Assembly: GCA_029251375.1 (NCBI GenBank)
Contig: JAQXDL010000049.1
Span: 434,001-498,000, forward strand
DNA: 64,000 nt
Direction: 5' to 3'
Source of the DNA: Pseudomonadales bacterium
GTDB lineage: Bacteria; Pseudomonadota; Gammaproteobacteria; Pseudomonadales; Azotimanducaceae
Shown: one piece after another, positions 51,916 to 60,942 of the stretch
Position numbering within the stretch: the stretch's first letter is position 1
Layout: the number at the start of each line of letters is the position of its first letter
Translations under genes and position numbers: made by a program
Notes under the pieces: generated by a model
Told to the model about the DNA's origin: nothing
Databases searched by the model: none
The model's input: the letters and a program-made list of their open reading frames with translations, nothing else

Positions 51916-52803
51916 CTAGGTGATGTGTTTGCCTAGAAATTCATGGGTGATGGTCATGAATTGTTCGAATTGATCATGGTGGAGCCAATGGCCTGCTTGA
52001 TCGATATCCACTACCTCAGCATCTGTGAAATGTTTTAAGGTGTCATTTTGTCCTATGCGGTTATCGTAGCCTTGTTTAGCGTTAATCAGCAGTGTTGGGC
52101 AATCAATTTTCTCCCATAACTGCGTCATGTCCTCATAGCTGTGCCCAAATGCGCCGCGCGTATGTGTGTAGTTATCAAACTTCCAAGTGTAGGTGCTATC
52201 TTCGTTTCGATTACTGCCGTGAATGGTGAGATGCTTAGCTTGTGCTTCGGACAGATGTGGATTTGATTTTATCATTCTTGTTAGCGCTTCGTTTTGCGTG
52301 TCGTATTTACGAGGTACTCTTGCCGACATAGAGCGTGTGTTTTCTATCCATTCACGCACCATTTCTTGAGGGTGTCTTGGGTCACGGTACCAGTGAGGAA
52401 TGCCGCCGACACCCTCAATTGAAATCAGGCTGTTGACTTTTTCCGGATAGATCCCCGCCAACAAACTCGCAATGGTGCCGCCCATACTGTGAGAAATAAT
52501 GTTGACGTTGGTCAGTTCTTCATGGGCAAGAAGCTGGGCAAGATCATAGACATAGTCGAAGTTGGAGTATCCAGAACCTTTATTCCACTGCGAATCGCCG
52601 TGCCCCCTAAGATCGGGTACGAGCAGATGGTACTTCGAGCAAAGCTCATTGCTGACCCAATCCCAGCTATGGCAATGATCCTGAACGCCGTGGACGAGCA
52701 GGACGTGAGGTGAATCAGGATTACCCCAATCGAGGTAGTGAAGTTTTAGCCGTTGTGAAAAATAGCTGTGGGAGGTTGGTCTCGGTCTATCAAATTCACT
52801 CAT
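51916..52803 (-). CDS. Alpha/beta hydrolase
   Basis: 295 residues. HVLLVHGVQDHCHSWDWVSN carries the HG oxyanion motif, ISHSMGGTIASLLAG (about residues 105-119) is the GxSxGG nucleophile elbow, and DQAGHWLHHDQ near residue 273 contains the catalytic His. The acid is probably the Asp of TLLINAKQGYDNR or nearby. It resembles epoxide-hydrolase/carboxylesterase-type folds; substrate unknown. It is 9 bases downstream of the FATP-like acyl-CoA synthetase on the same strand, so both may process the same ester or acid. Confidence 0.93.
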   Translation of the reverse strand: MSEFDRPRPTSHSYFSQRLKLHYLDWGNPDSPHVLLVHGVQDHCHSWDWVSNELCSKYHLLVPDLRGHGDSQWNKGSGYSNFDYVYDLAQLLAHEELTNVNIISHSMGGTIASLLAGIYPEKVNSLISIEGVGGIPHWYRDPRHPQEMVREWIENTRSMSARVPRKYDTQNEALTRMIKSNPHLSEAQAKHLTIHGSNRNEDSTYTWKFDNYTHTRGAFGHSYEDMTQLWEKIDCPTLLINAKQGYDNRIGQNDTLKHFTDAEVVDIDQAGHWLHHDQFEQFMTITHEFLGKHIT

Positions 52804-52812
52804 GTGTTGTGA

Positions 52813-54615
52813 TTAAAACCGAATCTGTCGCTGCATGACCTGATCATAGAAGTCGCTATCAAGTCGGCTATAACAGGTGCTACCGGGTTTCATAACAAGT
52901 AAATCGTCTTCCACTTGAGCGAGATGATAAGCATGACTTCTCAAATCATTCTTCTGTAATTTATGCGTCGTCGTGGTAGGCAGCTCTTTGAGTATTCTTA
53001 TAAATATAGGTCTGGAGTAGGAGGGTAGGCTTTTACTAATGTGGTCACTTAACGATTGTATATTTAGCTCAGCTAGCGAGAGATTTTCTCTCAACACGAT
53101 TGCAGCCATGCCCGCTTTACCATCAGTGCCTGGAATCTCAACGCCGTATATATTGGTAAAGATGACATCATCGAAGTTATTAATAATTTCACCGACTTCA
53201 TTAGTCGAAACATTTTCACTCTTCCAGCGATAAGTATCGCCAACACGGTCGACAAATTGGTAGTGTTTTTGTCCGAAGGAAAACCCGACATCGACGGTCT
53301 TCATCAGGTCGCCACTATTAAAATACATATCACCTTCGGTAAAAGCATTGCTCACTAATTTTTTATTCGAGGCTTCTTCACTAGTGTAGCCTTCGAACTT
53401 CGAGGCTTCAGTAACCTCGATTAAGAGTAATCCAGACTCTCCTGCAGGCACTTCAATGCAGCGTCCTTGCGCGTCATAAACAAGTTCGTCTTCGGCAACG
53501 TCATACTGAGCGAGTTTTACAGGAGCAACCCCAAGTCCGACCGTCGAATCTTTGTTTAAAACGTTCGCAAACCCACCGTTGCCTTCACTGGCGCCATAGA
53601 ATTCACCGATACGCTCAATATCGAAACGCGGCTTAAAGCTGTTCCAAATATCAGGGCGTAAGCCATTGCCAATAATGGCTCGGACGGGATTGATTTTGTC
53701 ATCCTTCAATTCGGGTCGACTCATCAGATAACGGATAAACTCACCGATATATACAAAGCAGGTGCAGTTGTATTTTCGTATATCGTCCCAAAATTCGCTA
53801 ACCGATAGTCTACGTTTGATCACGCTCGATGCGCCCACTTGAAAGGCTGCAGATAAACCCGCCATAAGTCCGGTGCCATGGTAGAGCGGCAGACAGTTGT
53901 ACATGCGATCGTTTTCGTTGATACGTAACAACATCTTCGCGCCCATAGAGCTGAGCGATAAGATGCGTTTGTTTGATACCACAGCAGCTTTTGGTAGGCC
54001 CGTTGTGCCTGAGGTGAAAATATATAGAGCAACATCACCCATCGTCAGGGTGCTGGTTACATCGGGATTTGATGCTTGAATTGATTCGTCTTTCACATCG
54101 AGGTTTACAGCCCAGTTCGGTGCAGATGTCTCTGATGTATCGGCAACAAATAAATAGTCACTGCCATCGCGAAGGTTGAGCTCAGCCGTGACTTCACTTA
54201 GGGGAAGTAACAGCTCTTCACCGAAGATACACTTCTTTGATTCCGTTAGATTAATACAGTGAACAAGTTGCTGGGTACCGAGATTAGTATTAATCATGCC
54301 GACCACAGCGCCGAGTTTTTGGATACCGAGCATGCAGCTGATGAACTCGATTCGATTTTGCATGAACAGACTGACACAATCGCCCTTGGTTATGCCGCCT
54401 GCTTGGAGTTTGGCCGCGACCCTATTTGCTTGGTCGTTTAATTCTCGCCAGGTTACCTGTTCATCCTCGCAGAGCAATGCGACTTTATCTGGCCTTGAAA
54501 TTGCGTGCTGTTGAACGAGCAGCGGCAGCGAGCCGATGCTTTCTGAAGAAGGGGGTTTAGTCGTTGCGGCTGAAAAGAGCACCTTGAGGTCGCCAAAAAA
54601 ATTCTTAACACCCAT
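52813..54615 (-). CDS. Long-chain acyl-CoA synthetase, FATP/FadD6-like
   Basis: 600 residues. The AMP-binding loop is YIFTSGTTGLPKAAVVSNKR (about residues 193-212) and FYGASEGNGGF is the A5 motif. Members of the FATP/very-long-chain branch have the C-terminal IYGVEIPGTDGKAGMAAIVL and SYSRPIFIRIL, both present here, with YRWKSENVSTNEV replacing the usual GGENVYP motif. Substrates are long or very long fatty acids or bile-acid-like acids. It is the upstream gene of a pair with the alpha/beta hydrolase. Confidence 0.94.
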   Translation of the reverse strand: MGVKNFFGDLKVLFSAATTKPPSSESIGSLPLLVQQHAISRPDKVALLCEDEQVTWRELNDQANRVAAKLQAGGITKGDCVSLFMQNRIEFISCMLGIQKLGAVVGMINTNLGTQQLVHCINLTESKKCIFGEELLLPLSEVTAELNLRDGSDYLFVADTSETSAPNWAVNLDVKDESIQASNPDVTSTLTMGDVALYIFTSGTTGLPKAAVVSNKRILSLSSMGAKMLLRINENDRMYNCLPLYHGTGLMAGLSAAFQVGASSVIKRRLSVSEFWDDIRKYNCTCFVYIGEFIRYLMSRPELKDDKINPVRAIIGNGLRPDIWNSFKPRFDIERIGEFYGASEGNGGFANVLNKDSTVGLGVAPVKLAQYDVAEDELVYDAQGRCIEVPAGESGLLLIEVTEASKFEGYTSEEASNKKLVSNAFTEGDMYFNSGDLMKTVDVGFSFGQKHYQFVDRVGDTYRWKSENVSTNEVGEIINNFDDVIFTNIYGVEIPGTDGKAGMAAIVLRENLSLAELNIQSLSDHISKSLPSYSRPIFIRILKELPTTTTHKLQKNDLRSHAYHLAQVEDDLLVMKPGSTCYSRLDSDFYDQVMQRQIRF

Positions 54616-54743
54616 GTGTTCACCTTTATCAAATTCTGTTTATATTATTGGTACGTTTTTTAATACAGAAATGATAACGCTTGCCTTCACTGATTCACAG
54701 AGTTGAACGAACTATAGGCATTAAAAGATCGAGAATTATTACT

Positions 54744-54848
54744 ATGGCAGAACGATTTACAACCAGAAGTTTGGTTGGAGGATTGATCCGCGACGTGTTT
54801 GAGCAAATGAACATACCGATTAAACGATGGGAGAAGATTGGAAAATGA
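54744..54848 (+). CDS. Candidate 34-aa leader-type small protein
   Basis: ATG 54744 opens a 34-codon frame beginning MAERFTTRSLVGGLIRDVFE and ending WEKIGK. Its stop codon overlaps the enoyl-CoA hydratase start as ATGA (54845-54848), typical of translational coupling. It is amphipathic and basic at the end. No family is recognised and the ribosome-binding site is weak. The overlap is the main support. Confidence 0.45.
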   Translation: MAERFTTRSLVGGLIRDVFEQMNIPIKRWEKIGK

Positions 54849-55552
54849 CTGAGCTAGTAAAAGTCTTACTTGATGAAGGTGTGGGGCAACTCATCTTAAA
54901 TCGTCCACAGCAGCGTAATTCTCTTGTCGGTCCACTTGTTTGGGAGTTGGCTGCGGGAGTGACGAAGTTGAGCGAAGACGCGGATTGTAAAGTCATCATC
55001 ATTCGAGGTGCCGAAGGGTACTTCTGTGCGGGTTTGGACTTAAAAGCACTAATGGCCGACCCACAACCGGCATGGCGAGAAACGTTTCAGCAGGACTGGG
55101 CCGGTTTTCATCGGCAGGTCTACCTATGTGATAAGCCAATTATTGGCGCTTTGGAGGGTTTTGCGATCGCCGGTGGCTCCGCTCTCGCTTTTGCCTGTGA
55201 CTTCCTTGTTGTTGGTACAAAATCCTTTCTGCATGTTTCGGAGGTTGAGCGGGATATGATGGCGCCGGTTAATATCCTTTGGTTGAAGTTGCGTTATTCT
55301 TTGCAGCTTGGCCTCAAAATGGCGGTACTTGGTGAACGTCATTACGGCGAAGATTTGGTGCGGTTGGGGGTTGCAGACCGATGCGTTGATGACAACCTCG
55401 TCGTTGATACTGCGTTGGCAATGGCTCATCGATTTGCATCCTTTGATCTGGCCAATTTAATGAAGCTAAAAGGCGCGTTGAAAAAGCATCAAAGTGAGGA
55501 CGAACGCATCGGATACTTTGACAGCCTGTTAGCATCGATTATTGCAGGCTAA
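54845..55552 (+). CDS. Enoyl-CoA hydratase/isomerase family protein
   Basis: 235 residues from ATG 54845; an ATG at 54827 is in frame. The crotonase landmarks are GAEGYFCAGLDLKAL (oxyanion hole, about residues 55-69) and FAIAGGSALAFACDFLVVG. The glutamate equivalent to Glu144 of rat enoyl-CoA hydratase is replaced by Ala in GGSALAFACD, while the second, equivalent to Glu164, is present in HVSEVERD. It may therefore be an isomerase, hydrolase or other crotonase activity, not a hydratase. It is shorter than typical (~260 aa), mainly at the C-terminus. Confidence 0.9.
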   Translation: MTELVKVLLDEGVGQLILNRPQQRNSLVGPLVWELAAGVTKLSEDADCKVIIIRGAEGYFCAGLDLKALMADPQPAWRETFQQDWAGFHRQVYLCDKPIIGALEGFAIAGGSALAFACDFLVVGTKSFLHVSEVERDMMAPVNILWLKLRYSLQLGLKMAVLGERHYGEDLVRLGVADRCVDDNLVVDTALAMAHRFASFDLANLMKLKGALKKHQSEDERIGYFDSLLASIIAG

Positions 55553-55791
55553 TGTTTAGTTTGAGAAACAGCCACCAGTCAGTGATATTCTTTTAGTGTC
55601 GAAGTGGTTATTTTGACTTCCATTAATGCATTTAATATTCGTTGGTCGGTTGGCAGCTCAAGAAAAAGCAGAAATGTCTTACAAATACAGCCGTTTTTGA
55701 AATTTCAAGTAGGGTCAGTTGTCGACAAATTGACTATACCTAAACTGTTTTCACTGCATTTTAAGGGAAAAAGTCAAATTCAAGACCTGAC

Positions 55792-56028
55792 TTATTCACA
55801 GAGACGTAAAAATAGCCCTTTCTTATGCTAAATCGGTATCTTGAATCATTTCGCTCTATGGAATAAGGGTAAGTCACTGAAAAATATAAAGAAAAATAGA
55901 TTGGTTAAAAAATGACCAGTTGACGTTTTCGCTAAAAAACGCTGGAAAAATTAGTATTTTGAGAACTTATCACCAGAGTTATCCACAGATATTGTGGAAA
56001 AGTCGACGTTTTTCAAAAGTTGTCCACA
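55792..56028. promoter_or_regulatory. DnaA-box cluster and composite element, copy 2
   Basis: The 508-base spacer 55553-56060 has no supported gene. It contains TTATTCACA (55792-55800), box A GGTTAAAAAATGACCA (55903-55918), the hairpin CGTTTT-cgctaa-AAAACG (55924-55941), TTATCCACA (55979-55987) facing tgtggaaaa (55993-56001), and TTGTCCACA (56020-56028). Adjacent sequence (55870-55915) is AT-rich. The box-A-to-DnaA-pair distance equals copy 1 to within one base. Confidence 0.6.
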
Positions 56029-56060
56029 TGGTGCGTTGCGGCATCGATATTGTCGCAGCG

Positions 56061-57305
56061 TTATTTTCCAGGTGACCGATAATTCCATATGTCTGTCATA
56101 CAAAACCCAACAATAAATATAACAAAGGATGCGCAAATTCCAGGAATAAGCGCGTTGATTGGGCCCCAGGCGCCCATAATTTGTCCTAAAATGAGTGATC
56201 CAAGCGGCGCCGCACTGAGCAGTGACAGCTGAAAAATTGACATGACTCGTGCCCGGTAAGCCGTTTCAGCGACTTCCTGCAGCATGAGACGGGACGTTGT
56301 TGTAGTGATGCCCATGTTCAGCCCCCAAAGTAGGGCTGCCAGCCATAGAAACCGTTCGTCCGGCTGAATCCAAATCAAGACTAGTATGAGTATTCGGGAT
56401 AGTTGCATTGAGAGGTAAAGTCGGCCGGGATACTTCAGCGGCATAAACTTTAAAAGACCAAAATTAGATACTAAAGAGCCAAAGGTAAAGATGACCATGA
56501 TGTTGGCGAGGAAAGTCGCGTCGCCGTCATAGGCCCGTTTGACGATAAATGGGATAACAACAATCCAACCACCCGCATTAAACAAGCTGGAGACGAAGTT
56601 AAGGCCAATAAGATTTCGCGCGAAATAGCTCTGCCACACATGCGCAATACCATCTTTAATCGTTGCGACAACGGATGTATCCGCGATGGCTTGACTGGGC
56701 TTGACGGACTTCAGACAGAGTGTGAGTAAGCCACCCGCCGCAAAGACAGCGGACTGAACCAAGAGTATTGTGGTTAGACCAACAGATTCCATTTCGCCGC
56801 CGAGTTTGGTACCGGCGATAGCTGCGATTGAGCCGATACCTGTCGACAAGGTGATAGCAAACTGCAAACGATCGGCAGCAATTGTGTTGATGATAGTGGC
56901 GCGCGCGGGGGTCGATGCGGAGTTAAGTAAACTGGCAAAAAGTGCTGTAGCGATCAATATCCAATAGCCGATCAGTCCATAGATTGACACGAGCGCTAAT
57001 ACGAGAGGGGGGATGGCGCTGAAAAAATGTGCCCGACTAAGCAGCACCCTAACGTCCATTCGATCGCCAATGACGCCACCCCACAACATAAAAACTAGCC
57101 CGGGTATACCGATTAACATTTGCGCGAAGCCGACGCGTTCGGGCGATTCATTAAGCTGTCCCACTAAAATCCAGGTGACGAGGATTTGTTGCAGGCTGTA
57201 CGCACCCATCCAAAAAGCATTGCTGCTTGCGTACCAAAAAAGTTGGTTTTTATCGTTAGTCATGTCTTCTACTGCACCACTGATGTGACGACAGTCGTCA
57301 CTCAT
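56061..57305 (-). CDS. MFS transporter
   Basis: 414 residues, 12 membrane helices. The motif-A-like loop GGVIGDRMDVRVLLSRAHFF after helix 2 and the repeated half after the central loop (MFIVGF end) fit a DHA3-like or EntS-like exporter. The start could also be ATG 57263 (MTNDKNQLFWYASSN), which gives a more typical N-terminus; the 14 extra residues before it are hydrophilic. Substrate unknown. It is convergent with the hydratase gene across the DnaA-box region. Confidence 0.9.
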   Translation of the reverse strand: MSDDCRHISGAVEDMTNDKNQLFWYASSNAFWMGAYSLQQILVTWILVGQLNESPERVGFAQMLIGIPGLVFMLWGGVIGDRMDVRVLLSRAHFFSAIPPLVLALVSIYGLIGYWILIATALFASLLNSASTPARATIINTIAADRLQFAITLSTGIGSIAAIAGTKLGGEMESVGLTTILLVQSAVFAAGGLLTLCLKSVKPSQAIADTSVVATIKDGIAHVWQSYFARNLIGLNFVSSLFNAGGWIVVIPFIVKRAYDGDATFLANIMVIFTFGSLVSNFGLLKFMPLKYPGRLYLSMQLSRILILVLIWIQPDERFLWLAALLWGLNMGITTTTSRLMLQEVAETAYRARVMSIFQLSLLSAAPLGSLILGQIMGAWGPINALIPGICASFVIFIVGFCMTDIWNYRSPGK

Positions 57306-57447
57306 TATTATTGTTTGTCCCGGTTAATATTATTTATTGCATCTGGCATATCAGCGTTTGTTATCGTTTGCCTGCCAAATCACAGTCCGAGCTTTTTACA
57401 GGTGCCGCGAATAGAAATTGTGATACATTTCAAGGCCAAACAATTAA

Positions 57448-57489
57448 GGGTAAATTACTCTAGGTAAATTACGTTGGGCAAATTATTTA
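57448..57489. repeat. Three imperfect 14-bp tandem units
   Basis: gggtaaattactct, aggtaaattacgtt and gggcaaattattta follow without gaps in the divergent spacer between the MFS gene (minus) and the serine hydrolase gene (plus). They could also supply AT-rich promoter elements. Confidence 0.8.
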
Positions 57490-57592
57490 AGTTTAAGACT
57501 GTTTTCAAGCCCGTCAGGTGTGATTATTTAGCTCTGACGAGTACTGTGAATAAACCCTGAGTCAAACTAGTGGATATAGGAACGATAATAGT

Positions 57593-58744
57593 ATGAGTGA
57601 TGACAAGATAGTAGAGATAAACGGCAGCTGCGATAGCCGATTCAACAAAGTCAAGGATGTTCTCGCGCAGAGTATTGCCTCGGGTGAAGATATTGGTGCA
57701 TCGGTTTCGGTTTGCGTTGATGGAGAAACCGTCGTTGATATCTGGGGTGGTCATATTGACGATGCAGCTGAAAATCTCTGGCAAGAAGATACAATCGTCA
57801 ATGTTTATAGTACGACAAAAACTATGTCATTTTTGTCTGCGCTTTTGTTGGCCGATCGCGGTCAACTGGATTTTAATGCCAATGTCGCTAGTTACTGGCC
57901 CGAATTTGCCCAGAATGGCAAAGAGTCTGTGAAGGTCTGGCATTTGATGAATCATGCTTCTGGTCTGTCTGGTATGAATCAGCCCTGTGCAGGTGATGCG
58001 CTTTATGATTGGGATGGCGTTACGTCAGCCTTAGCGGCGCAGGCGCCTTGGTGGGAACCGGGTACAGCGACGGCCTACCATGCATTAACTCAAGGATATT
58101 TGATTGGTGAAGTTGTGCGTCGAATTACCGGGAAATCGATAGGCCAATACTTCAAGGAGGAAATTGCGCAGCCTTTGGATGCAGACTTCCATATTGGTGT
58201 GCCGGAGTCAGAGTTTCATCGCATTGGTGATTTGTTTCCGCCCGGCGGAGACAGCAGCTCGGCACAAGACGGCGATCAGGATTCAATTGCAGTACGCACA
58301 TTTGCAAACCCATCGATCACGGCCTTGGAATCCCGCACACCTGGCTGGCGGAAATCAGAAATACCGGCCGCCAATGGTCACGGCAACGCGAGAAGCGTCG
58401 CCAAAATTCAATCAATACTTGCCTGTAAGGGCGAAAGTCATGGGGTTAAGTTGTTGTCGAAAGAGACGGCTGAATCCGTCATGGTCGAACGCATTGGTGG
58501 AACCGACATGGCGCTGGCAATGCCCGTCAGTTTTGGGCTTGGGTTTGGTATCAATACAGCTGGGTTGTTGGCGCCTAATCCAAATGTCTGCTTCTGGGGA
58601 GGTTGGGGCGGATCGTTAATCCTGATTGATCAGGATGCCCGTATGTCATTCTCCTTTGTGATGAACAAGATGCATGACGGATTGATGGGTGACATGCGAT
58701 CGGTTGGTCTGACTAAAGCAGTTTACGGCAGTTTAAACGCGTGA
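57593..58744 (+). CDS. Serine hydrolase, class C beta-lactamase/EstB-like
   Basis: 383 residues without a signal peptide. The SxxK motif is in VYSTTKTMSFLSALLLADRG (Ser73-Lys76), the YxN-type tyrosine is in TAYHALTQGYLIGEVVRR (about residue 162), and a WGGWGGSL segment near the C-terminus stands for the third box (KTG/HxG). Cytoplasmic members of this family are usually carboxylesterases or lactone/amide hydrolases, not beta-lactamases. It is followed after 58 bases by the TrmY-like gene. Confidence 0.93.
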   Translation: MSDDKIVEINGSCDSRFNKVKDVLAQSIASGEDIGASVSVCVDGETVVDIWGGHIDDAAENLWQEDTIVNVYSTTKTMSFLSALLLADRGQLDFNANVASYWPEFAQNGKESVKVWHLMNHASGLSGMNQPCAGDALYDWDGVTSALAAQAPWWEPGTATAYHALTQGYLIGEVVRRITGKSIGQYFKEEIAQPLDADFHIGVPESEFHRIGDLFPPGGDSSSAQDGDQDSIAVRTFANPSITALESRTPGWRKSEIPAANGHGNARSVAKIQSILACKGESHGVKLLSKETAESVMVERIGGTDMALAMPVSFGLGFGINTAGLLAPNPNVCFWGGWGGSLILIDQDARMSFSFVMNKMHDGLMGDMRSVGLTKAVYGSLNA

Positions 58745-58802
58745 CACCGGTCGAGTCGATCGTCGACGAGGTTGTAAAATTGAACTCAAGGTGTTTTTCG
58801 CG

Positions 58803-59399
58803 ATGAATGAGTTCGTCGTTAGGGCGCGCAAGGCGCCAACCCGTGCTGATGACTTTTTGGCGGCTGTTGGCAAGGAAGGACACGTCGAGTACCTGGCTCA
58901 AATATTCAACAACACCTTGTTTGTATCGAAGGGGCATCGAGAAAATGTGATATTGACTTTCGTACTCGAAGATTCAAAGGATTATTCTCGGGCCATCACG
59001 GTTCGTGGTGATCAACTTGGATCTTTGGCCGGCACAACGGAAGCGGATATTCTCGATTTGCTGGCCGGCAGCTTGAGGTTGGCGGAGGGTTTAGCAAAGG
59101 AGGCGGTTATTGTGACGCCTGAGGGTATTATCGTTCAAGCCATCAGTTTTGAGCATTTGGTCAAAGAAAGGCTCGAGACCCAACAAGTTTATCTTCTGGA
59201 TAAGAAAGGTGCCGACGTCAGACAGCAGGATTTTGAAGAAAATGCGGTTTTTTTGCTGACAGATCATATTCCTATGCCAAGAAAGACCTTCAAATCTTTG
59301 AAGCGTCAAGGTGTTGCGAATATCTCCCTGGGGCCCATTATGCTGCACGCCTCACAGTGTGTTGTGTTGATCCAAAATGAGCTAGACCGACAACTTTAG
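58803..59399 (+). CDS. TrmY-like pseudouridine methyltransferase (UPF0217)
   Basis: 198 residues from ATG 58803; an ATG at 58791 is in frame. The start MNEFVVRARKAPTRADDFLA and the following EYLAQIFNNTLFVSKGHREN match the TrmY family, which in archaea N1-methylates pseudouridine 54 of tRNA and has a SPOUT knot fold. The C-terminal knot region has FLLTDHIPMPRKTFKSLKRQ and NISLGPIMLHASQCVVLIQN. Bacterial members occur sporadically (for example in vibrios), with unproven substrates. Placement immediately upstream of the F420 genes is notable because both are archaea-enriched families. Confidence 0.88.
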   Translation: MNEFVVRARKAPTRADDFLAAVGKEGHVEYLAQIFNNTLFVSKGHRENVILTFVLEDSKDYSRAITVRGDQLGSLAGTTEADILDLLAGSLRLAEGLAKEAVIVTPEGIIVQAISFEHLVKERLETQQVYLLDKKGADVRQQDFEENAVFLLTDHIPMPRKTFKSLKRQGVANISLGPIMLHASQCVVLIQNELDRQL

Positions 59400-59484
59400 T
59401 GATGCCCATACCTTTAGTTGGTTGTTTGACTTGCTGCTTTAAGGAATAATCAGCGGCTGAAATTTTCAAGTAGGTAAAAGGCTA

Positions 59485-60159
59485 ATGAGCGACGTTCAAT
59501 CTATTGCAATTCTCGGTGGTACAGGTGATCTAGGCGGCGGGCTGGCGCGCCAGTGGTCGCGTGCTGGATATAAGATTCTTATCGGATCTCGGACCCTAGA
59601 AAAGGGTCAAGAAGCCGCTAAGGCACTTTTGAAAGAGTTTCCAGACCTAAATGTAACAGGTCATGAAAATTTGGAAGCCGCCTCCCAAGCGGATCTTGTC
59701 GTGCTGACTGTCCCCTTTGCGCATCAACTTAGTACGCTAGAGTCGGTTGCTGCTGGGTTAGCCGGTAAAGTTCTGATCGATGTTACCGTTCCGTTGATGC
59801 CTCCAAAGGTTGGTACGGTTCAGTTACCTGAAAAGGGTAGTGCTGCGGTTATGGCTCAAGAGCTATTAGGTGATGACGTGTTTGTTGTGTCTGCCTTCCA
59901 AAATGTTGGTGCTGTGCATTTACAAGAAGATCATCAAATTGAGTGTGACGTTCTTGTGACGGGTAATAAACGTGCCGCTCGAGATACAGTGATCAAGCTG
60001 GTCGAAGCAGTCGGTTTGCGTGGATGGCACGCAGGTCCGTTGGCAAACGCCGCGGCCGCAGAAGCTCTGACGTCAATTTTGATTACTATTAATCGACACC
60101 ATGGCATCGACGGTGCTGGTATCGTCATTACAGGTGAACCTAAGGCTAAGGCAGACTAA
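59485..60159 (+). CDS. npdG: F420H2:NADP+ oxidoreductase (Fno/NpdG-like)
   Basis: 224 residues. The N-terminal NADP fold IAILGGTGDLGGGLARQWSR (about residues 7-26) with SRTLEKG at the ribose-phosphate site, then VVLTVPFAHQLSTLESVAAG and the C-terminal GPLANAAAAEALTSILITIN followed by RHHGIDGAGIVITG match TIGR01915. It reduces F420 with NADPH, or the reverse, in the cytoplasm. It starts the F420 block, 3 bases before cofE, and is the direct link between F420 and the NADP pool. Confidence 0.94.
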   Translation: MSDVQSIAILGGTGDLGGGLARQWSRAGYKILIGSRTLEKGQEAAKALLKEFPDLNVTGHENLEAASQADLVVLTVPFAHQLSTLESVAAGLAGKVLIDVTVPLMPPKVGTVQLPEKGSAAVMAQELLGDDVFVVSAFQNVGAVHLQEDHQIECDVLVTGNKRAARDTVIKLVEAVGLRGWHAGPLANAAAAEALTSILITINRHHGIDGAGIVITGEPKAKAD

Positions 60160-60162
60160 GCC

Positions 60163-60942
60163 GTGGAATTACGGCTGATTGGTGTGCCCGGCATCCCTAT
60201 GGTACAACCAGGGGATGACCTCGCCGGGCAAATAATTGCCGCAGTAGCGGCAATTGGTGAGGAGATTCTGGCTGATGATGTGATTGTCATCGCACAAAAA
60301 GTGATCTCTAAAGCTGAGGGACGTTATCTAGATCTGCGCACGGTGACGCCTTCCGAAGAGGCTATAAGATTAGGCTTGGAAGTCGATAAAGACCCGAGAA
60401 AAGTCCAAGCAATTCTGGATGAGTCAAACGAAGTTGTTAGGAGTCGTCGCGGTGTTTTGATTGTCGAGCAGAAACTCGGTTTTGTTCAAGCCAATGCCGG
60501 TATTGATCAGTCAAATATTCCTCATGAGGGTGATGATTTAGACAATATTTGCTTACTATTACCGGTGGATTCCGATAAAAGCGCGCATGGTATTCGTCAG
60601 GAAATTAACGCGCGCCTCGGTGTTAGTGTTGGCGTGATTGTCAACGATAGTATTGGGCGAGCTTGGCGAAACGGCTCGCTAGGGCTCGCGATTGGCGTTT
60701 CCGGGTTTACAGCGCTAGAAGATTATATCGGCAAGAGAGATATTTACGGACACGAACTGGTTGTTACCCAAGTAGGTGCTGCCGATGAGTTGGCCGCTGG
60801 TGCGTCCTTGGTCATGGGCCAAACAGACGAGAAAACCCCTGTGGTCTTGGTCAGAGGTTACCAACCAAAAGAGCCTGCCGAATCCGATAAGCGTGGTGTT
60901 CAACCACTTATTAGACCTAAAGAAATGGATATGTTTCGCTAA
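60163..60942 (+). CDS. cofE: Coenzyme F420-0:L-glutamate ligase
   Basis: 259 residues from a GTG at 60163. CofE adds glutamates to F420-0 with GTP. Landmarks: the N-terminal LRLIGVPGIPMVQPGDDL, VIAQKVISKAEGR, NEVVRSRRGVLIVEQKLGFV, NAGIDQSN, and IVNDSIGRAWRNGSLGLAIG with the metal/GTP residues. It is a single-domain CofE without the C-terminal FMN/nitroreductase domain of mycobacterial FbiB, so dehydro-F420 reduction would need another enzyme. Its stop overlaps the cofD start (TAATG). Confidence 0.96.
   Translation: MELRLIGVPGIPMVQPGDDLAGQIIAAVAAIGEEILADDVIVIAQKVISKAEGRYLDLRTVTPSEEAIRLGLEVDKDPRKVQAILDESNEVVRSRRGVLIVEQKLGFVQANAGIDQSNIPHEGDDLDNICLLLPVDSDKSAHGIRQEINARLGVSVGVIVNDSIGRAWRNGSLGLAIGVSGFTALEDYIGKRDIYGHELVVTQVGAADELAAGASLVMGQTDEKTPVVLVRGYQPKEPAESDKRGVQPLIRPKEMDMFR

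Noticed and set aside
55604-55831. 75-aa frame in the DnaA-box spacer
   Set aside because: No start signals; AT-rich non-coding composition.
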